Shown here one piece after another: positions 30,975 to 44,839 of a stretch of DNA of 64,000 bases. The translations under genes and the position numbers were made by a program. Every line of letters starts with the position of its first letter. Position 1 is the first letter of the stretch. Location: contig CM034307.1 in the NCBI GenBank assembly GCA_019925795.1, positions 22,341,197 through 22,405,196 of the forward strand, given 5' to 3'. Below the pieces are notes generated by a model. The model was not told where the DNA came from. It saw only the letters and a list, made by a program, of their open reading frames with translations, and made no database searches. This DNA comes from Dendrobium chrysotoxum (Eukaryota; Streptophyta; Magnoliopsida; Asparagales; Orchidaceae).

Positions 30975-32304
30975 ATCTCTCCCTTTTTGATGATGATAAA
31001 AATAATTATTGTTTCAATTATAATTTAAAGTTTTTTTTTGCTAACACTTTCCTCAATGAATGATAAACTAAAAATCATGGGGAAAAAGAATTTTGTCCTA
31101 CTTTTTTTTATTTGATTTTTATAAAAATCTCTAATATCAACTCGCAAGAAATACACAAGATAAACACACAAAAATATAAACACCAAAATACAAACACAAG
31201 ACCAAGAAGTCTTCAAACTAACACAACTACCTCCCCCTTTTGACATGAGCAAAAAAGAGGAGAAATAAAATAAAATAAGTAATATAAAAATCCCCTGAAA
31301 ATGTAAGATGTTATGAATGAATCTAAAAGTCGATAAGAAAAAGAATTTTAAAATTTATAAGAACAACATTAAATTCCTAATGTAAAAATTCATATTTTAA
31401 ATCAAAGAATAAATAAGAAAAAAATAGTTGACCAGGTTTAAAATTCATTCTAGAAAGCAAAAATATCAAATAGAATAATTATCACAAAAATAATTGAATA
31501 AAAAACAAATAGTTTCAAATTCAATAGTTAAAAGTATTATTGAATGCATGGATTTTTTTAAGAATTAGAGGTATAGAGGAAAAAACTAAATGTAGTGTAG
31601 GCTCATTTTATACCTCTTTATCAACTAGAATTGAGAAATTTTTGTTGCCATAATTGCATTTCTTTTAATTTTGAACTTTATTTGGCGAACATTGTGCATC
31701 TTTTCAGGTTGGGCTAATTGTGTGCCTCTTTTCAAATTTGGCACACTTTGTGCATCTTTTGATATTTTGTTCTTTCCATAACCTAAATTCGTAAATCTTA
31801 GCTTGTACTATTATCTTCCAAATAAAAGAAAACTTTCTCATATAAGGAAGATTAAACCATAAAATAAAACTCAATAGATAACAATAAAATCAACACATTG
31901 AACAAGAAAATAAAAGAAACGTAAGTCACCTTTTTGCAATAATTATAACTATAAGATAAATATTTATTAGAACATGAAGATGACTTTTTTATCTAAATCT
32001 AATTATAATTTGATTTAAAGTTTGAGTAAAAAAATTTTTACTTAGGAAATAACATTGTAATACAAAAATTATAAAATTTTTATCTTTTAGATCAACATTC
32101 TAAGATTAGTCTATAGTAACTTATAGATAATTTAAGAGGATTAAAAAATAAAACAAGTCAACAACAACTACTCTTTTTTTTATATTAAACCTTTAAAAAA
32201 AATAGACTCAAACATAAACCAAATACAACTAACCTGAAATAAAAGCATCTAAATACAACATCATAAAAACTAAATTATCAAAACATACATTAATAACAAC
32301 CAAA
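30975..32304 (-). other. X 3' UTR with polypurine tracts and a conserved hairpin
   Basis: Reversed polypurine tracts lie next to the LTR (30975-30989) and at 31230-31243. A hairpin gcacactttgtgc (31741-31753, 5-bp stem) sits among repeated gcatctttt phrases (31680-31770), as in E2 and E3. Otherwise AT-rich without coding potential. Confidence 0.6.
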
Positions 32305-33430
32305 CTAAAACTTTGGGGGATCTTGATCTAAAGGAGGCTGTACAGGACTGAACTGGGTAAAGTAGCTGTTAATGGTAGTAACTTGAGTATTAAGTGAATC
32401 AAACTGGCCTCTAACCCAGCTCATATTCTCATTGTATCTAAATTCTTGCTAGTCCAAATGAGTCTTAATATGATTAATTTATTGATCTATATGAGACTCG
32501 TGGTGATTAAATCTCAAGATCAAATATTGGTAGAATTGACACTCAGGTCTAGGAATAGGAGCAGGAGCAGGTGCAGGTGCTGGAGTAGATTCCTCTTCTT
32601 CACCAAACTCATTTCTCTCATCCCCTTGATCCTGGTGGACAAGAATGTGAAATGAAGCATCAGTAAAATAGATAGGCAGATTATTTAGGAGATCAGGATG
32701 AATAAGATTGTATTTCTTCTCAAGGATGTATGCAATCAAGTATCCTAAGGCCACATTCTTCTTCCTTCTAGTGACAGGGAGTCTAATGTTAGTAAGGTTA
32801 TTGATGTAGTCATGAATCAATTGGGCATCATAAATTAGAGTATTTAACATTATGTAGCATGTTGTTATAGTAAGCAAAGGAGTGATATTAACTCGATCAC
32901 CAGCTTTAGAAATAATGAAAGTTCTTAAAATATACTAGATGATTTTGGCATTTTGATTTAAAGTATGAATAAGGGGTAAGTGTTAGATTGAAGGTATACC
33001 CCTAAGAGTTTGATTTACAGTAGACCAATCAAAATTATTTCTTGAAATCATAAAATGTGCCCTTACTCCTTCAGTTCTAAGATGTAAAAATGTGCCTAAA
33101 TCCTTTTTAGTGATTTCTACTCATTGGTGGAAGACATATGAGGACATTATGGAGTTATTCTCTCTCAATTTCATATTATCAAGAAAATAATAAAAAGTAT
33201 CAGAGTGAAATACGTAGATCAATGTGAGAATGAAAGAAAATTGAGTGGAGTCAAATAGAGGCAACTAAAAAATTAATGTCTTCTTTAATAAGAAGACGGG
33301 ACAGAGTAATTTTTGCTTGAACAAAATGATCGTAGGCTTGTTCGTTCTCTCTTAAAAGAAAGTGATCATCTCGTTCAATATGATATGAACTTCCTTTAGG
33401 GAGACATACCCATTTACTGCTGCTTACCAT
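32305..33430 (-). pseudogene. X third ORF (env-like position), decayed
   Basis: Homologous to the E1 third ORF: start near 33430, TLNQNAK-like block near 32960, then IPLSVTTYL and the YILEKKYNLIHPDLLN-like block (about 32700-32740), a Pro/Ala run (APAPAPAPIP, about 32545-32575) and a coiled-coil end. Several stops and frame changes. It shows that the domain order of this protein predates the split of these copies. Confidence 0.8.
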
Positions 33431-33500
33431 TTGAAGAGGATTGAACACAAGAGAATCTGAATGTCAAAGAGATTGTGAACAAATTCAAAGAACAGCTTCC

Positions 33501-34030
33501 AATTTATAGGAATCGATCAATTTTGTACCATACAAAATTGGGTTTATACTATGATTTTGAACTTAGTATAGTACGAATAAAATATCGTACATATGAATAC
33601 AAACCATGAAGAATAGTTTTTGCAGTGAAACAACTTTTCATAAAATTACCTTCTCGATGAGTCATTTTGTACAACCCTTAATCAAAATTGATCGTAGAAA
33701 TGAACATGTGTTCATTTGGGACCATTTATTAATAATGGTCATACCCGTCAACTGAATTCGTCTACATTCAAACTTATAAGCGGATCGTGCAAATGAATAG
33801 GTGTTTGTCTGGGATGATTATTAAACAGTAATAGCCCTAAACCCTAGATGAATTTGTTCTGAAGTGTTTTTCCATGTGTTCATACAAATGAATGATTGAT
33901 GATTTGTACAGATGATAAGGTGTTCATATTATATGATTACTATGAAAAGTTTTCAAAAATTCATATGTCTAAGTCAGAAAAGAGATCATGAAAAATATGG
34001 AGAATTTATATAGTACAGTACGAATGGAAA
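33501..34030. promoter_or_regulatory. Decayed palindrome array and TATA box upstream of X ORF3
   Basis: The reversed TATA box cctataaatt (33501-33510) is followed outward by remnants such as tagtacgaataaaat, atcgtacatatgaat and agtacagtacgaatgg. Position and order match E1, E2, E3 and Y. Confidence 0.5.
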
Positions 34031-34241
34031 TGAAATTTTGGATTTGCACATGATGATCAAGATACTTTTCTAAAATAAACCAAACAAGACTCATTAAATA
34101 TAAAAACAAAAATAATAAAAGGATAAGTCAAAGACAAAATAAAGAAGTACAAAATAAGACAAACCAAAAATAGAAAATAAAATACAATCATAAATATAAG
34201 AAAAAAAAATATACACTTGCATTTTGCAGACTTACAATTTT

Positions 34242-37200
34242 TCAAGCATGAATATTATTAACTCCCAATCTAGTTCTTAAGTTGCTAAAAGTTTTAAAAA
34301 TCAATGGTTTTGTAAAAATATCTATAAGTTGATTTTCAATAGCTATATGATGTAGCTCAATTTCTCCTTTGGTGACATGATCCCTAATAAAGTGATGCCT
34401 TTGGATTAGATTCTTTGAAATACAAATGATATTTCTATTATCACAGAAGATTGGAATAGTACCAATTAAAAATCCTAAATTTATAAGTTATTATTTTAAC
34501 CAAAGAACCTGTGCCACATAACTTCCTAAGGCTATATATTCTGCTTGAGCAGTAGAAAGGGCTACTAAGTTCTATTTTCTACTAGTCCAGGAAACTAAAG
34601 AGTTTCCTATTAATTGACAAGTTTCAAAAGTAATTTTTCTATCAATCCTACATCCTACAAAATCTGAATCAAAATATCCAATGATTTCAAAAGAAGTGTT
34701 GTTCCTAGAATACCAAATCCCTGATTTTGAGTTCCTAATATATATCTAAGAGTTATTTTAATAGCAGTCAAATGGGATTCTTTTGGATCAACTTGGAATT
34801 TAACACAAAGATAAACACTAAACATGATATCAAGTCTGCTAGTAGTTAAATAAAGTAATGATCTAATTATCCCTCTAAATTTCTTTTGATCAATAGATTT
34901 ACCTTTAGAGTCATTATCTAACTGAACTGAGGAACTCGTGGGAGTACTTTTTAGTTTAGCTTTATCTATTTCATGCTTCTTAAGGATGTCCTTAATGTAT
35001 TTTGACTGACTAAGAAAGGTGCCATCCTTTTTTTGCTTTATGCTAAAACCAAGAAAGTAACTCAAGTCTACCATCGAACTCATTTCAAATTCCTTACTGA
35101 TTGTTTTAGAAAAGTCATCACAAAGATTTTTATTAGAGAATCCAAACAAGATATCATCAACATAAATTTGAACAATAAGAATGTCATCTCCTACTTTTTT
35201 TATGGAGAGAATGGTGTCCACACTTCCTTTAATAAAAGATCTTTCTAGTAGGAATATGTTTAGCCTTTCATACCATGCCCTAGGTACCAATTTTAGTCCA
35301 TATAATGCCTTCTTCAATTTAAACACATGATTTGGAAATTATTAATTTTTAAAATCTAGAGATTGCTCAACATAACATTCTCTTTTATCAACCCATTAAG
35401 AAAGGCACTTATAACATTCATTTAAAATAATTTAAATCCTTTAAAAGAGGCAAAGGCTAAAAGCACCCTTATTGCTTCAAGTCTGGCTACAAGGGTAAAA
35501 GTCTCCTTAAAATTAATTATATCTATTTGATTATACCCCTTGGCTACCAATCTTGCCTTATTTTTAACCGCTGCACCTGAATCATTCATCTTATTTTTGA
35601 AAACTCACTTAGTTTCAACAACACTTTGATGTTTAAGTCTTTTTACCAACTCCCAAACATTATTTTTAATAAATTGATTCAACTCTTCTTGTATACCTAG
35701 AATAAAAAATTTATCAAAAAGTGCTTGATTTATATTAGTGGGTTTAATCATTGAAATAAATGCTAAGTGGTTAACTTCTTTGCTAAGTCCATGCCTAATT
35801 CTAACACCTTCACTCGGGTCTCCTAAAAGCAGTTCTTTAGGATGACTTTTAGAATATTTCTATTCTCTAGACATTATATTTTCTATTCCAGCCCTTTCTT
35901 TAAGATTTATACTTTCAATTCCTTAGGTAATTTCTTCAACATCTTCTTCTTTCAGCTTAGACCCTCTAGAAATATCATATTCATTAAAAACTATATGAGT
36001 GGTCTCCTCTACTACCAGTGTCCTTTTGTTAAAAACTCTATAGGATTTGCCAATGCTTGAATATCCTAGAAAAATTTCCTCATTGGATTTAGAATCAAAT
36101 TTTCCTAAAGGACTTTTGTCATTATTATGAATGAACACTTTACATCCAAAGACATATAGATATGAGAGGTTGGGTGTCCTACCCTTAAGAAGTTCATAGG
36201 GTTTCTTATTCAACTTAGATCTAATGTTCACCCTATTCAGAACATAACATGTTGTATTAACTGCTTCAGCCCATAAATATTTAGGAAGTGAATATTCAAC
36301 CAACATGGATCAAGTGGCTTTTATCAAAATTTTTTTCTTTCTTTCAATAAACCCATTCTATTGAGAGATCCTAGGAGTTTAAAAATTGTGATCTATCCCT
36401 TGCTATTTATAAAAAATTTTAATTTTTTTTATTTTTAAATTCTCCACCGTGGTCCCTATGAATTGCAAGAATTTCACAACCTAGCTTCCTTTGAATCTAA
36501 GTAGAAAAATTTCTAAACTCATCAAATGATTCACTCTTATTTGATAAGAATCTAATCAGAGTGAACCTAGTATAATCATCAACAATCACATACTCAAAAA
36601 CTTTCCCTCCAAGACTTATAGTGCTAATAAGTCCAAAGAGATCCATGGGAAGGGCTTCTAAGGGTTGCTAGTTCTAAGATCTTTAATTGAATGAAGGGGA
36701 CATAACTTGTTTCCCTAATTTACATGTATCAGATAGGTGATCCTTAGTGAAGTATAATTTGGGTATGCCTCTAACCAATTCCTTTTTGGTGATTTTTCTA
36801 AGATTTTTTATGCTTGCTAGACAAAGTCTTCGATGCCATAAACAAGATTCATCAGCAATAATTTTTAGATAAAAAGCATTCAAAGATTTAATACAATTTA
36901 AATTAAACATGTAAATATTATTTATCCTATCTCTATGTAACACATCAACTCTATCTTGGCTTATAATGCAGCTTGTTGGCAAATATTTTATGTTAAAACC
37001 CTTATCACAAAGCTAACTAATACTTAGCAAGTTATGTTTTAAGCCTTCTACCAATAAAACATTTTCAATCAAAAAATTCTCCATGTTACCAATCATACCT
37101 GAACCTACCACTCTCTTAGTGGCGTTATCTCTAAGTGTCACTTTGCCTCTAATCCTGACATCCATCGACATAAATTGATTTGTATCTCTAGTCATATATT

Positions 37201-37258
37201 TTGAACATCCACTATCCTGCTACCAAATATTCTCATGAGGGCTTGTATGAGAGTGTTT
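34242..37258 (-). pseudogene. pol: X pol, decayed
   Basis: Fragments of all domains on the minus strand: protease and integrase zinc region (36683-37195, for example LWHRRLCLASIKNLRKITKK), integrase core and its C-terminal part (35923-36306, KLNKKPYELLKGRTPNLSYL) and RT with YVDD intact (about 35155-35166) followed by RNase H (to 34242). Many stops and frame changes. The catalytic YVDD is still readable, but no function is possible. Confidence 0.9.
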
Positions 37259-37877
37259 TTATAAAATTTATCAAATATTAGACTTGGGAACCAAAATAAG
37301 TTTGGGTTTATCTCTTGATAATGATAATCCATATGTATGTTTGATATGCTATGATTGATGCATCTTAGGTCTCCATACTAAATATGTTCTACTATGAATA
37401 GTACAAGTATGGGAAATATGCCCTAACATGCCACATAAAAAATATTTAACACCAGGAAATTGATTTGCTAATCTATGTGAGTTATATTATCTTTCGCTAG
37501 GTTTTGAACTTTTATGCTTTTAGTTAGGATTGTGAAAATGTTCAAGTGTGGGAGCCAACTTATTTACCTTAAAAGCTTTCAGTTTTATTTGAAGATATGA
37601 GTTTGCACTTTCTAAAATTGAATTTTTAATCTTTAAATCATGTTCTCTTCGATTAGATTCATCCATAAATTCTTTAAAACCATTTTTAAGCTCAATATAA
37701 GATGGTTTCAATAGTTCATGCTTCTTATTCAAATCATCAAACACATCTTGTAAAGCCATGTGATTGTTATCTATGTCTGCATGATCATTCCTAAGATTTT
37801 TATACTCTTTTTATAATTTCAAATACTCGATACTAAGATTAGCATGCAATTTTTTAAGTTTTCTATATGCATTATGA
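37259..37877 (-). pseudogene. gag: X gag C-terminal part, truncated
   Basis: Reads on the minus strand from the coiled coil (IHNAYRKLKKLHAN, at 37877) to the second zinc knuckle and the stop near 37271. At 37877 it breaks and the sequence turns into the plus-strand LTR end and PBS of Y. Roughly 350 gag codons are missing between here and the X gag start at 46536-46622. A second stop of the gag-pol double stop lies at 37259-37261. Confidence 0.8.
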
Positions 37878-37942
37878 ACTTTTAAGTGGTATCAGAGCCA
37901 ATTTCAAAAATTAAGGTTTAGACTACTTTTTGAAAAACCATC

Positions 37943-39695
37943 ATGGCTAATGTTGGAAACTAGAATATTGCTGAAGGATATTTGATTACTAGACCACCTT
38001 TATTCGATAACATTCCTTTTATTTTTTGAAAAACTCACATGTCTACTTTTTTGCAATCACTTAACTATCGCATGTGGATATTAGTATAGGAAGGTTATAT
38101 TAATCCTACTAGAAATTTTTATGGAATTAAAATTGAAACACCATTTACTGAATGGACTTTAGAAGAAAGAGAATTAGCATAATTAAATGCAAAATGTTTA
38201 AATAATTTTTTCTGTGCTTTGAAATTTGAAGATTATATGTGTGTTACTACTTATAAAATTGAAAAAGAAATCTAGGATAGACTTTACATAACTTATGACG
38301 GAATAAATAAGATAAAATAATCTAGGTTGAGCATTTTATTATATGACTATGAGCTATTTTGTATGAAACCAAATGAGTCAATTTCTGATGTGTATATAAG
38401 GTTCACTCAGATTGTTACCTCATTGCATGTTTTAGATAGAGAACTTATAAATTCAAAAAAAGTTAACAAAATTCTATATTGTTTACCTGCTGCATATGAT
38501 GCAAAGATAACTGCCATAACTGACTCTAAAGATCTAAATCTATATTCTATTGATAATATGCTTGGATCACTTATTGTTAATGAGCAAGGAGTGAATCAAA
38601 TATAGATCAATGTAGGTAACAAAAGAAAAGAGAGAAATATAGCTTTGAAAGTTAATGATTCAGAGAGTGATCAACCAATACCAAAGGACAAAGAAGATAT
38701 TGCACTGATGACTAAGTAATTTAAAAGTTTTCTTAGGAGAAAATAATGATGATGTCAGCATTGGAACAAAAGTAAGTTCAATCAGAATCCAAAAGTTTAT
38801 AATAAAGTCATTTGTTATGATAGAAAGCTTGGACATATAAAGGCAGAGTGCCTAAATCCCAAAGCTAATCTTAACAAGAAGAAAGTTGAGGAAAAAACTA
38901 ATGTCATGAAGGGCAAGAAAAGAATGCATGCAGAAGGGAAAGAAAATAGCTTTCTGGGCTAACTCAGCTTCAAACTCTTCAGAAATAGAAGCAGAAGAGG
39001 AAGTTACAAATTCATGCTTAATGGCAGATAAACTTGATTATTCAGATAAAGAGAAGGTATGTAATGAATCCTATGATGAATTATTTAAAGTTTCTATGAA
39101 AATTCATAATGCATATAGAAAACTTAAAAAATTGCATGCTAATCTTAGTATCAAGTATTTTAATTAACAAAAAGAGCATGAAAATTTTAGGAATGTTCAT
39201 GCATACATAGATAGCAATCACATGGCTTTGCTAGATGAGTTTAATGATTTGAATAAGAAGCATAAACTATTGAAAATATCTTATATTGAGCTTTAAAATG
39301 GTTTTAAAGAATTTATGGATGAATCTGATCGAAGGGAACATGATTTGAAGATTGATAATTTAATTTTGGAAAGTGCAAACTCATATCTTCAAATAAAATT
39401 GAAAGCTTTTTAGATATATAAGTAAACTTTCACACTTGAATAATTTCACAATCCTAACCAAAAGCATACATGCTCAAAACCTAGGAAAAAATTTTATAAC
39501 TCACATAGATTAGTAAATCATTTTTCTGGCGTTAAATATTTTTCATGTGGCATGTTGGAGCATATTTCCAACACTTACACTATTTATAGTAGAACACATT
39601 TAGTATGGAGACCTAAGATGTATCAAACATGCATCTGGATTATCATTGTCAAAGGTGAACCAAAATTTATTTGGGTTTCCAAGCCTAATGTTTAA
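37943..39695 (+). pseudogene. gag: Y gag, decayed
   Basis: Start MANVGN at 37943, gag core (about 38320-38600, YELFCMKPNESISDVYIRFT), a degraded first zinc knuckle (38814-38855, CYDRKLGHIKAEC), a coiled coil (39080-39400) and a second knuckle (about 39540). Numerous stops. It ends at TAA 39693-39695, followed by TAG at 39705-39707 with the same spacing as in E1. Confidence 0.88.
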
Positions 39696-39707
39696 TCAAT
39701 TTTATAG

Positions 39708-42700
39708 AAATTCTGTCATACAAGACCTCATGAGAGCATTTGGTACCTGGATAGTGGATATTTAAAACATATGACTGGAGATGCAAATCAATTTATATCG
39801 CTAGAGGCCAGGACTGGAGGCAAATTGACACTAGGAGAGTGGTAGGTTCAGGTATGATTGGTAACATGAAGAATTTTTTGATTGAAAATATTTTATTGGT
39901 AGAAGGATTAAAATATAACTTGCTAAGTTTTAGTCAGCTTTGTGATAAGGATTTTAACATAAACTTTTTCTCCTACAAGCTACATTATAAGACAAAATGA
40001 AGTTGATGTGTTGCATGGAGATAGGATAAATAATGTTTACATGCTTAATTTAAATTATGTTTAATCTTCTAATTCTTTTTGTCTAAAAATTATTGTTAAT
40101 GAATCTTGGTTATGGCATAGAAGCTGCATTATAAGACAAAATGAAGTTGATGTGTTGCATGGAGATAGGATAAATAATGTTTACATGCTTAATTTAAATT
40201 GTGTTTAATCTTCTAATTCTTTTTGTCTAAAAATTATTGCTAATGAATCTTTGTTATGGCATAGAAGACTTTTTCATACAAGCATGAAAAATTTTAGGAA
40301 GATTACCCAAAAGGAATTAGTTAGAGGCATACCAAAATTAGACTTCACTATGGATCACCTATATGATGCGTGTCAATTAGGGGAATATGTCGAGTCCTCC
40401 TTTCATTCAATTAAAGATCTTAGAACTAGCAAACCCTTAGAAGTCCTTCACATGGATATCTTTGGACTTGTTAGTACTATAAGTCTAGGATGGAAAGTTT
40501 TTAGGTTTATAATTGTTGATGATTATACTAGGTTCACTTGGATTAGATTCTTATCACATAAGAGTGAATCATTTGATGAGCTTAGAAATTTTTCTACTTA
40601 GATTCAGAGGAAGCTAGATTGTGAAATTCTTATAATTTATAGAACCACGGTGGAGAATTTGAAAATAAAAAATTTAAAGTTTTTTGTAAAGAGCAAGGGA
40701 TAGATCATAACTTTTCAGCTCCTAGGACTCCTCAATAGAATGAGGTTATTAAAAGAAAGAATAGAACTTTGATTGAAGCCGTTAGAGCCATGTTGGCTAA
40801 ATATTCACATCTTAAATATTTATGGGCTGAAGTGATTAATATAACCTATTATATTTTGAATAGGGTGAACATTAGATCTAAGTTGAATAAGACACCCTAT
40901 GAATTTCTTTAAGGGTAGGTCACCTAAACTCTCACATTTACATGTCTTTGGATGTAAAGTGTTCATTCATAACAATGGAAAAACTCCTTTAGGATAATTT
41001 GATCATAAATATGATGAGCGAATTTTTCTAGGATATTTAAACGTTAGCAAATCCTATAGAGTTTTTAACAAAAGGACATTGGTAGTAGAGGATACTACTT
41101 ATATAGTTTTTATGAATCTGATATTTCTAGAGGGTCTAGGTTGGAAGAAGAAGATATTGAAGAAATAACCCAAAGAAATGAAAATGCAAATCTTGAAGAA
41201 AGGGTTGGAATAGAAAATATAATGCCTAGAGAATTGAAATATTCTAAAAGTCATCCTAAAGAATAGATTTTAGGAGACCTGAGTGAAGGTGTTAGAACTA
41301 GCCATGAACTTAGTAAAGAAGTGAACCACTCAGCATCTATTTCAATGATTGAACCCACTAATATAAATCAAGCACTTTATGATGAATTTTAGATTTTAGT
41401 TATGCAAGAAGAGTTGAATCAATTTGTTAGAAATGATGTTTGGGAGTTGGTAGAAAGACCTAAAAATTAAAGTGTTGTTGGAACTAAGTGGGTTTTTAAA
41501 AATAAGATGAATGATTTAGGTGTAATAATTAGACATAAGGCAAGATTGGTGGCCAAGGGGTACAATCAGATAGAAGGAATTTATTTTGAGGAGGCTTTTT
41601 CCCCTTTAGCTAGACTTAAAGCAATAAGGATGCTTCTAGCCTTTTGCCTGTTTTAAAGGATTTAAATTATTTCAAATAAATGTTAAAAGTGCCTTTCATA
41701 ATGGGTTGATAAAAGAGAATATTTATGTTGAGCAACCTCAAAGTTTTAAAAATTAATAATTTTCTAATCATATGTTTACATTGAAGAATGTATTGTATGG
41801 ACCAAAACAAGCACCTAGGGCATGGTATGAAAGGCTAAGCATATTCCAACTAGAAAGATCTATTATTAAAGGGAGTGTGGACACCACTCTCTTCATAAAA
41901 AGAGTAGGAGATGACATTCCCATTTTTCAAATTTATGTTAATAATATCTTGTTTGGATCATCTAATAAAAATCTTTATGTTGACTTTTCAAAAACAATGA
42001 GTAAGGAATTTGGAATGAGTTTGATGAGAGACTTGAGTTACTTTCTTGGTTTTAGCATAAAGTAGAAAAAGGATAGCAGCTTTCTTTGTCAGTCAAAATA
42101 CATTAAGGACATCCTTAAGAATTATGAAATGGATAAAGCTAAACCAATAAGTACTCCCATGAGTTCCTCAATTCAGTTAGATAAAGACTCTAAAGGAAAA
42201 TCTGTTGATCAAAAAAAATTTAGAGGGATAATTGGATCATTACTTTATTTAACTACTGGCAGACTTGATATCATGTTTAGTGTTTATCTTTGTGCTAGAT
42301 TTCAAGTTGATCCAAAAGAATCTCATTTGACTTCTGTTAAAAGAATTCTTAGATATCTTTTAGGAACTCAAAACTTAAGGATATGGTATCCTAGGCACAT
42401 ACTTCTTTTGAAATTATTGGATATTCGGATTCATATTTTGCAGGATGTAGGCTTGATAGAAAAATTACTTCTAAAACTTATTAATTCATAGGAAACTCTT
42501 TAGTTTCTTAGTCTAGCAGAAAATAAAACTCAGCAGCCCTTTTAACTGCTGAAGCAGAATATATATTCTTATGAAGTTGTGTGGCACAGGTTCTTTAGTT
42601 AAAATAACAACTTATGCATTTAAGTTTTTCAATTGGCACTATTTTAATCTTTTGTGATAAGACAAGTACCAATTGCATTTCAAAGAATCTACTCCAGAAC

Positions 42701-42882
42701 TCCATGACTAAGCATATAGATATAAGGCATCACTTCATTAGGGACCATGTCACCAAAGCAAAAATTGAGCTACATCATATATCTACTGAAAATAAACTTA
42801 TAGATATTTTACAAAACAACTAGTTTGTGAAAGTTTCAGCACCTTAAGAACTCGATTGGGTGTTATGGGTACTCATGCTTAA
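39708..42882 (+). pseudogene. pol: Y pol, decayed, with an internal tandem duplication
   Basis: Protease WYLDSG (about 39750), integrase zinc region (40251-40390), core with MDIFGLVS (40450), a degraded RT active site (YVNN at about 41935, where YVDD is expected, so aspartates are lost) and RNase H to THA* at 42880-42882. A 144-bp segment before the integrase zinc region is duplicated in tandem (39980-40267). Many stops and frame changes. Confidence 0.9.
39980..40267 (+). repeat. 144-bp tandem duplication inside Y pol
   Basis: Copy 1 (39980-40123) and copy 2 (40124-40267) start ctacattataagac and ctgcattataagac and differ at only a few places. The length is 48 codons, so the duplication is frame-neutral. 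The copies are much more alike than X and Y, so the duplication happened long after the insertion. Confidence 0.9.
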
Positions 42883-43107
42883 AAAATTATAAGTCTACAA
42901 AATACGATTGTGTATGTTTCTTTTTTCTTTTTTTATGTTTATGATTGTATTTTATTTTCTATTTTTGGTTTGTTATATTTTGTACATCTTTATTTTGTCT
43001 TTGATTTATCCTTTTATTATTTTTGTTTTTATGTTTATTGGGTCTTGTTTGGTTTATTTAGAAAAGTATATTGATCATCATGTGTAAATCCAAAATTCCA
43101 TTTTCAT

Positions 43108-43646
43108 TCGTACTGTTCAAACCACTTTCGTATTGTACGAATTCTCCAAATTTTTCATGATCTCTTTTCTGAGTTGGACAGATGAATCCTTTATAATATT
43201 TCATGGTAATCATACACTATGAATACCTCATCATCTATATGAATCATTAATCATTCATCTGTACGAACACGTGGCAAAATGCTTCAGAACAAATTTATCT
43301 AGGGTTTAAGGTGGTTACTATTTTATAATCATCTCAGACAAAAACCTATTTATCTGTATGATCCACTTATTAATTTACATGCAGACAAATTTATTCGACT
43401 GGAATGATCTTTATTGATAAATCATCCTGAAAGAACACTTATTCATCTGTACGATCAATTTTGATCAAGGGTCATACGAAACGACTCATCGAGAAGATAA
43501 TTTTATGAAAAGTCATTACACTGCAATAACTATTCTTTATGGTTTATATTTGTATGTATAAAATTTTATTCATATTATATAAAGTTCATAATCATACGTA
43601 CGAACCCAATTTCATACTGTACAAAATTGACCAATTCCTATAAATT
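43108..43646. promoter_or_regulatory. Decayed palindrome array and TATA box upstream of Y ORF3
   Basis: Remnants such as ttcgtactgttcaaa, tcgtattgtacgaat and tcatactgtacaaaa end at the TATA box tataaatt (43639-43646), which is 78 bases before the ORF3 start codon. Confidence 0.55.
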
Positions 43647-43716
43647 AGAAGCAATTCTTTGAATTTGTTCACAATCTCTTTCACATTCAGATTCTCTTGT
43701 GTTCAATCCTCTTCAA

Positions 43717-44839
43717 ATGGCAAGCAACAATAAATAGGTACATCACTCCAAAGGAAGTTCATCTCGTACAAAATGAGATGATAATTTTCATTTTAGAGAG
43801 AATGAACAAGTCTACGATCATTTTGTTCAAGCAAAAATTACTTCGTCCCATCTTCTTACTCAAGAAGACATCAATTTTTCAGTTATGCCTCTATTTGACT
43901 CCACTCAATTTTCTTTCATTCTCATATTGATCTACACATTCCACTTTATCACTTTTTATTATTTTCTTACCAATATGAAAATGAGAGAGAATAAGACTAT
44001 AATGTCCTCATATGTCTTCCACTAATGAGTAGAAATTACTAAAGAGGATTTAGGCAATTTTGTACATCTTAGAACTGAAGGATTAATGGCACATTCTATG
44101 ATTTCAAGAAATGATTTTAATTGGTCTACTATAAATCCAACTCTTAGGGATATACCTTCAATCCAACACTTACCCCTTATTCATACTTTAAATCAAAATG
44201 CCATAATCATCTAGCATATTTTAAGAACCTCCATTATTCCTAAAGTTGGCGATCGAGTCAATATCACTCCTTTGCTTACTATATCAACATACTACGTAAT
44301 TTCAAATACTATAATTAATGAAGCCCAGTTGATTTTATACTACATCAATAACCTTACTGATATTAATCTCCTCTAGAAGGAAGAAGAATGTGGCCTTAGG
44401 ATACTTGATTGCCTACATCCTTGAGAAGAAATACAATCTTATTCATCCTGATCCCCTAAATAATCTGCTTATCCATTTTATTGATGGTTCATTTTGCATT
44501 CTTTTTCACCAGTATTAAGGAGATGAGGGAAATGAGTTTGGTGAAGAAGAGGGACCTGCTCCAGCACCTGCACCTGCACCTGCTCATATTCCTAGACATG
44601 TACGTCAATTCTACCACGATTAAATCCAAAGATTTGATTGCCTTGAGTCTCATATAGATCTATGAATTGATCATATTGAGACTCATTTGGACCAGTAGGA
44701 CTATATATATAATGAGAATATGAGCTGGGTTTAAGGATAGTTTGATTCACTTAATACTCAAGTAGCTACCATCAATAGCTACTTTACCCAGTTCAGTCCT
44801 CCACAGCCTCCTCGAGATGAAGAACCCCTAGAGTTTTAG
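43717..44839 (+). pseudogene. Y third ORF (env-like position), decayed
   Basis: Start MASNNK; the conserved TLNQNAIII-like block near 44190 and the block YILEKKYNLIHPDPLN (about 44415-44460); an Ala/Pro run (about 44560-44590); ends EPLEF at 44837-44839. Several stops. Same layout as the intact E1 protein, including the C-terminal proline/acidic tail. Confidence 0.8.
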
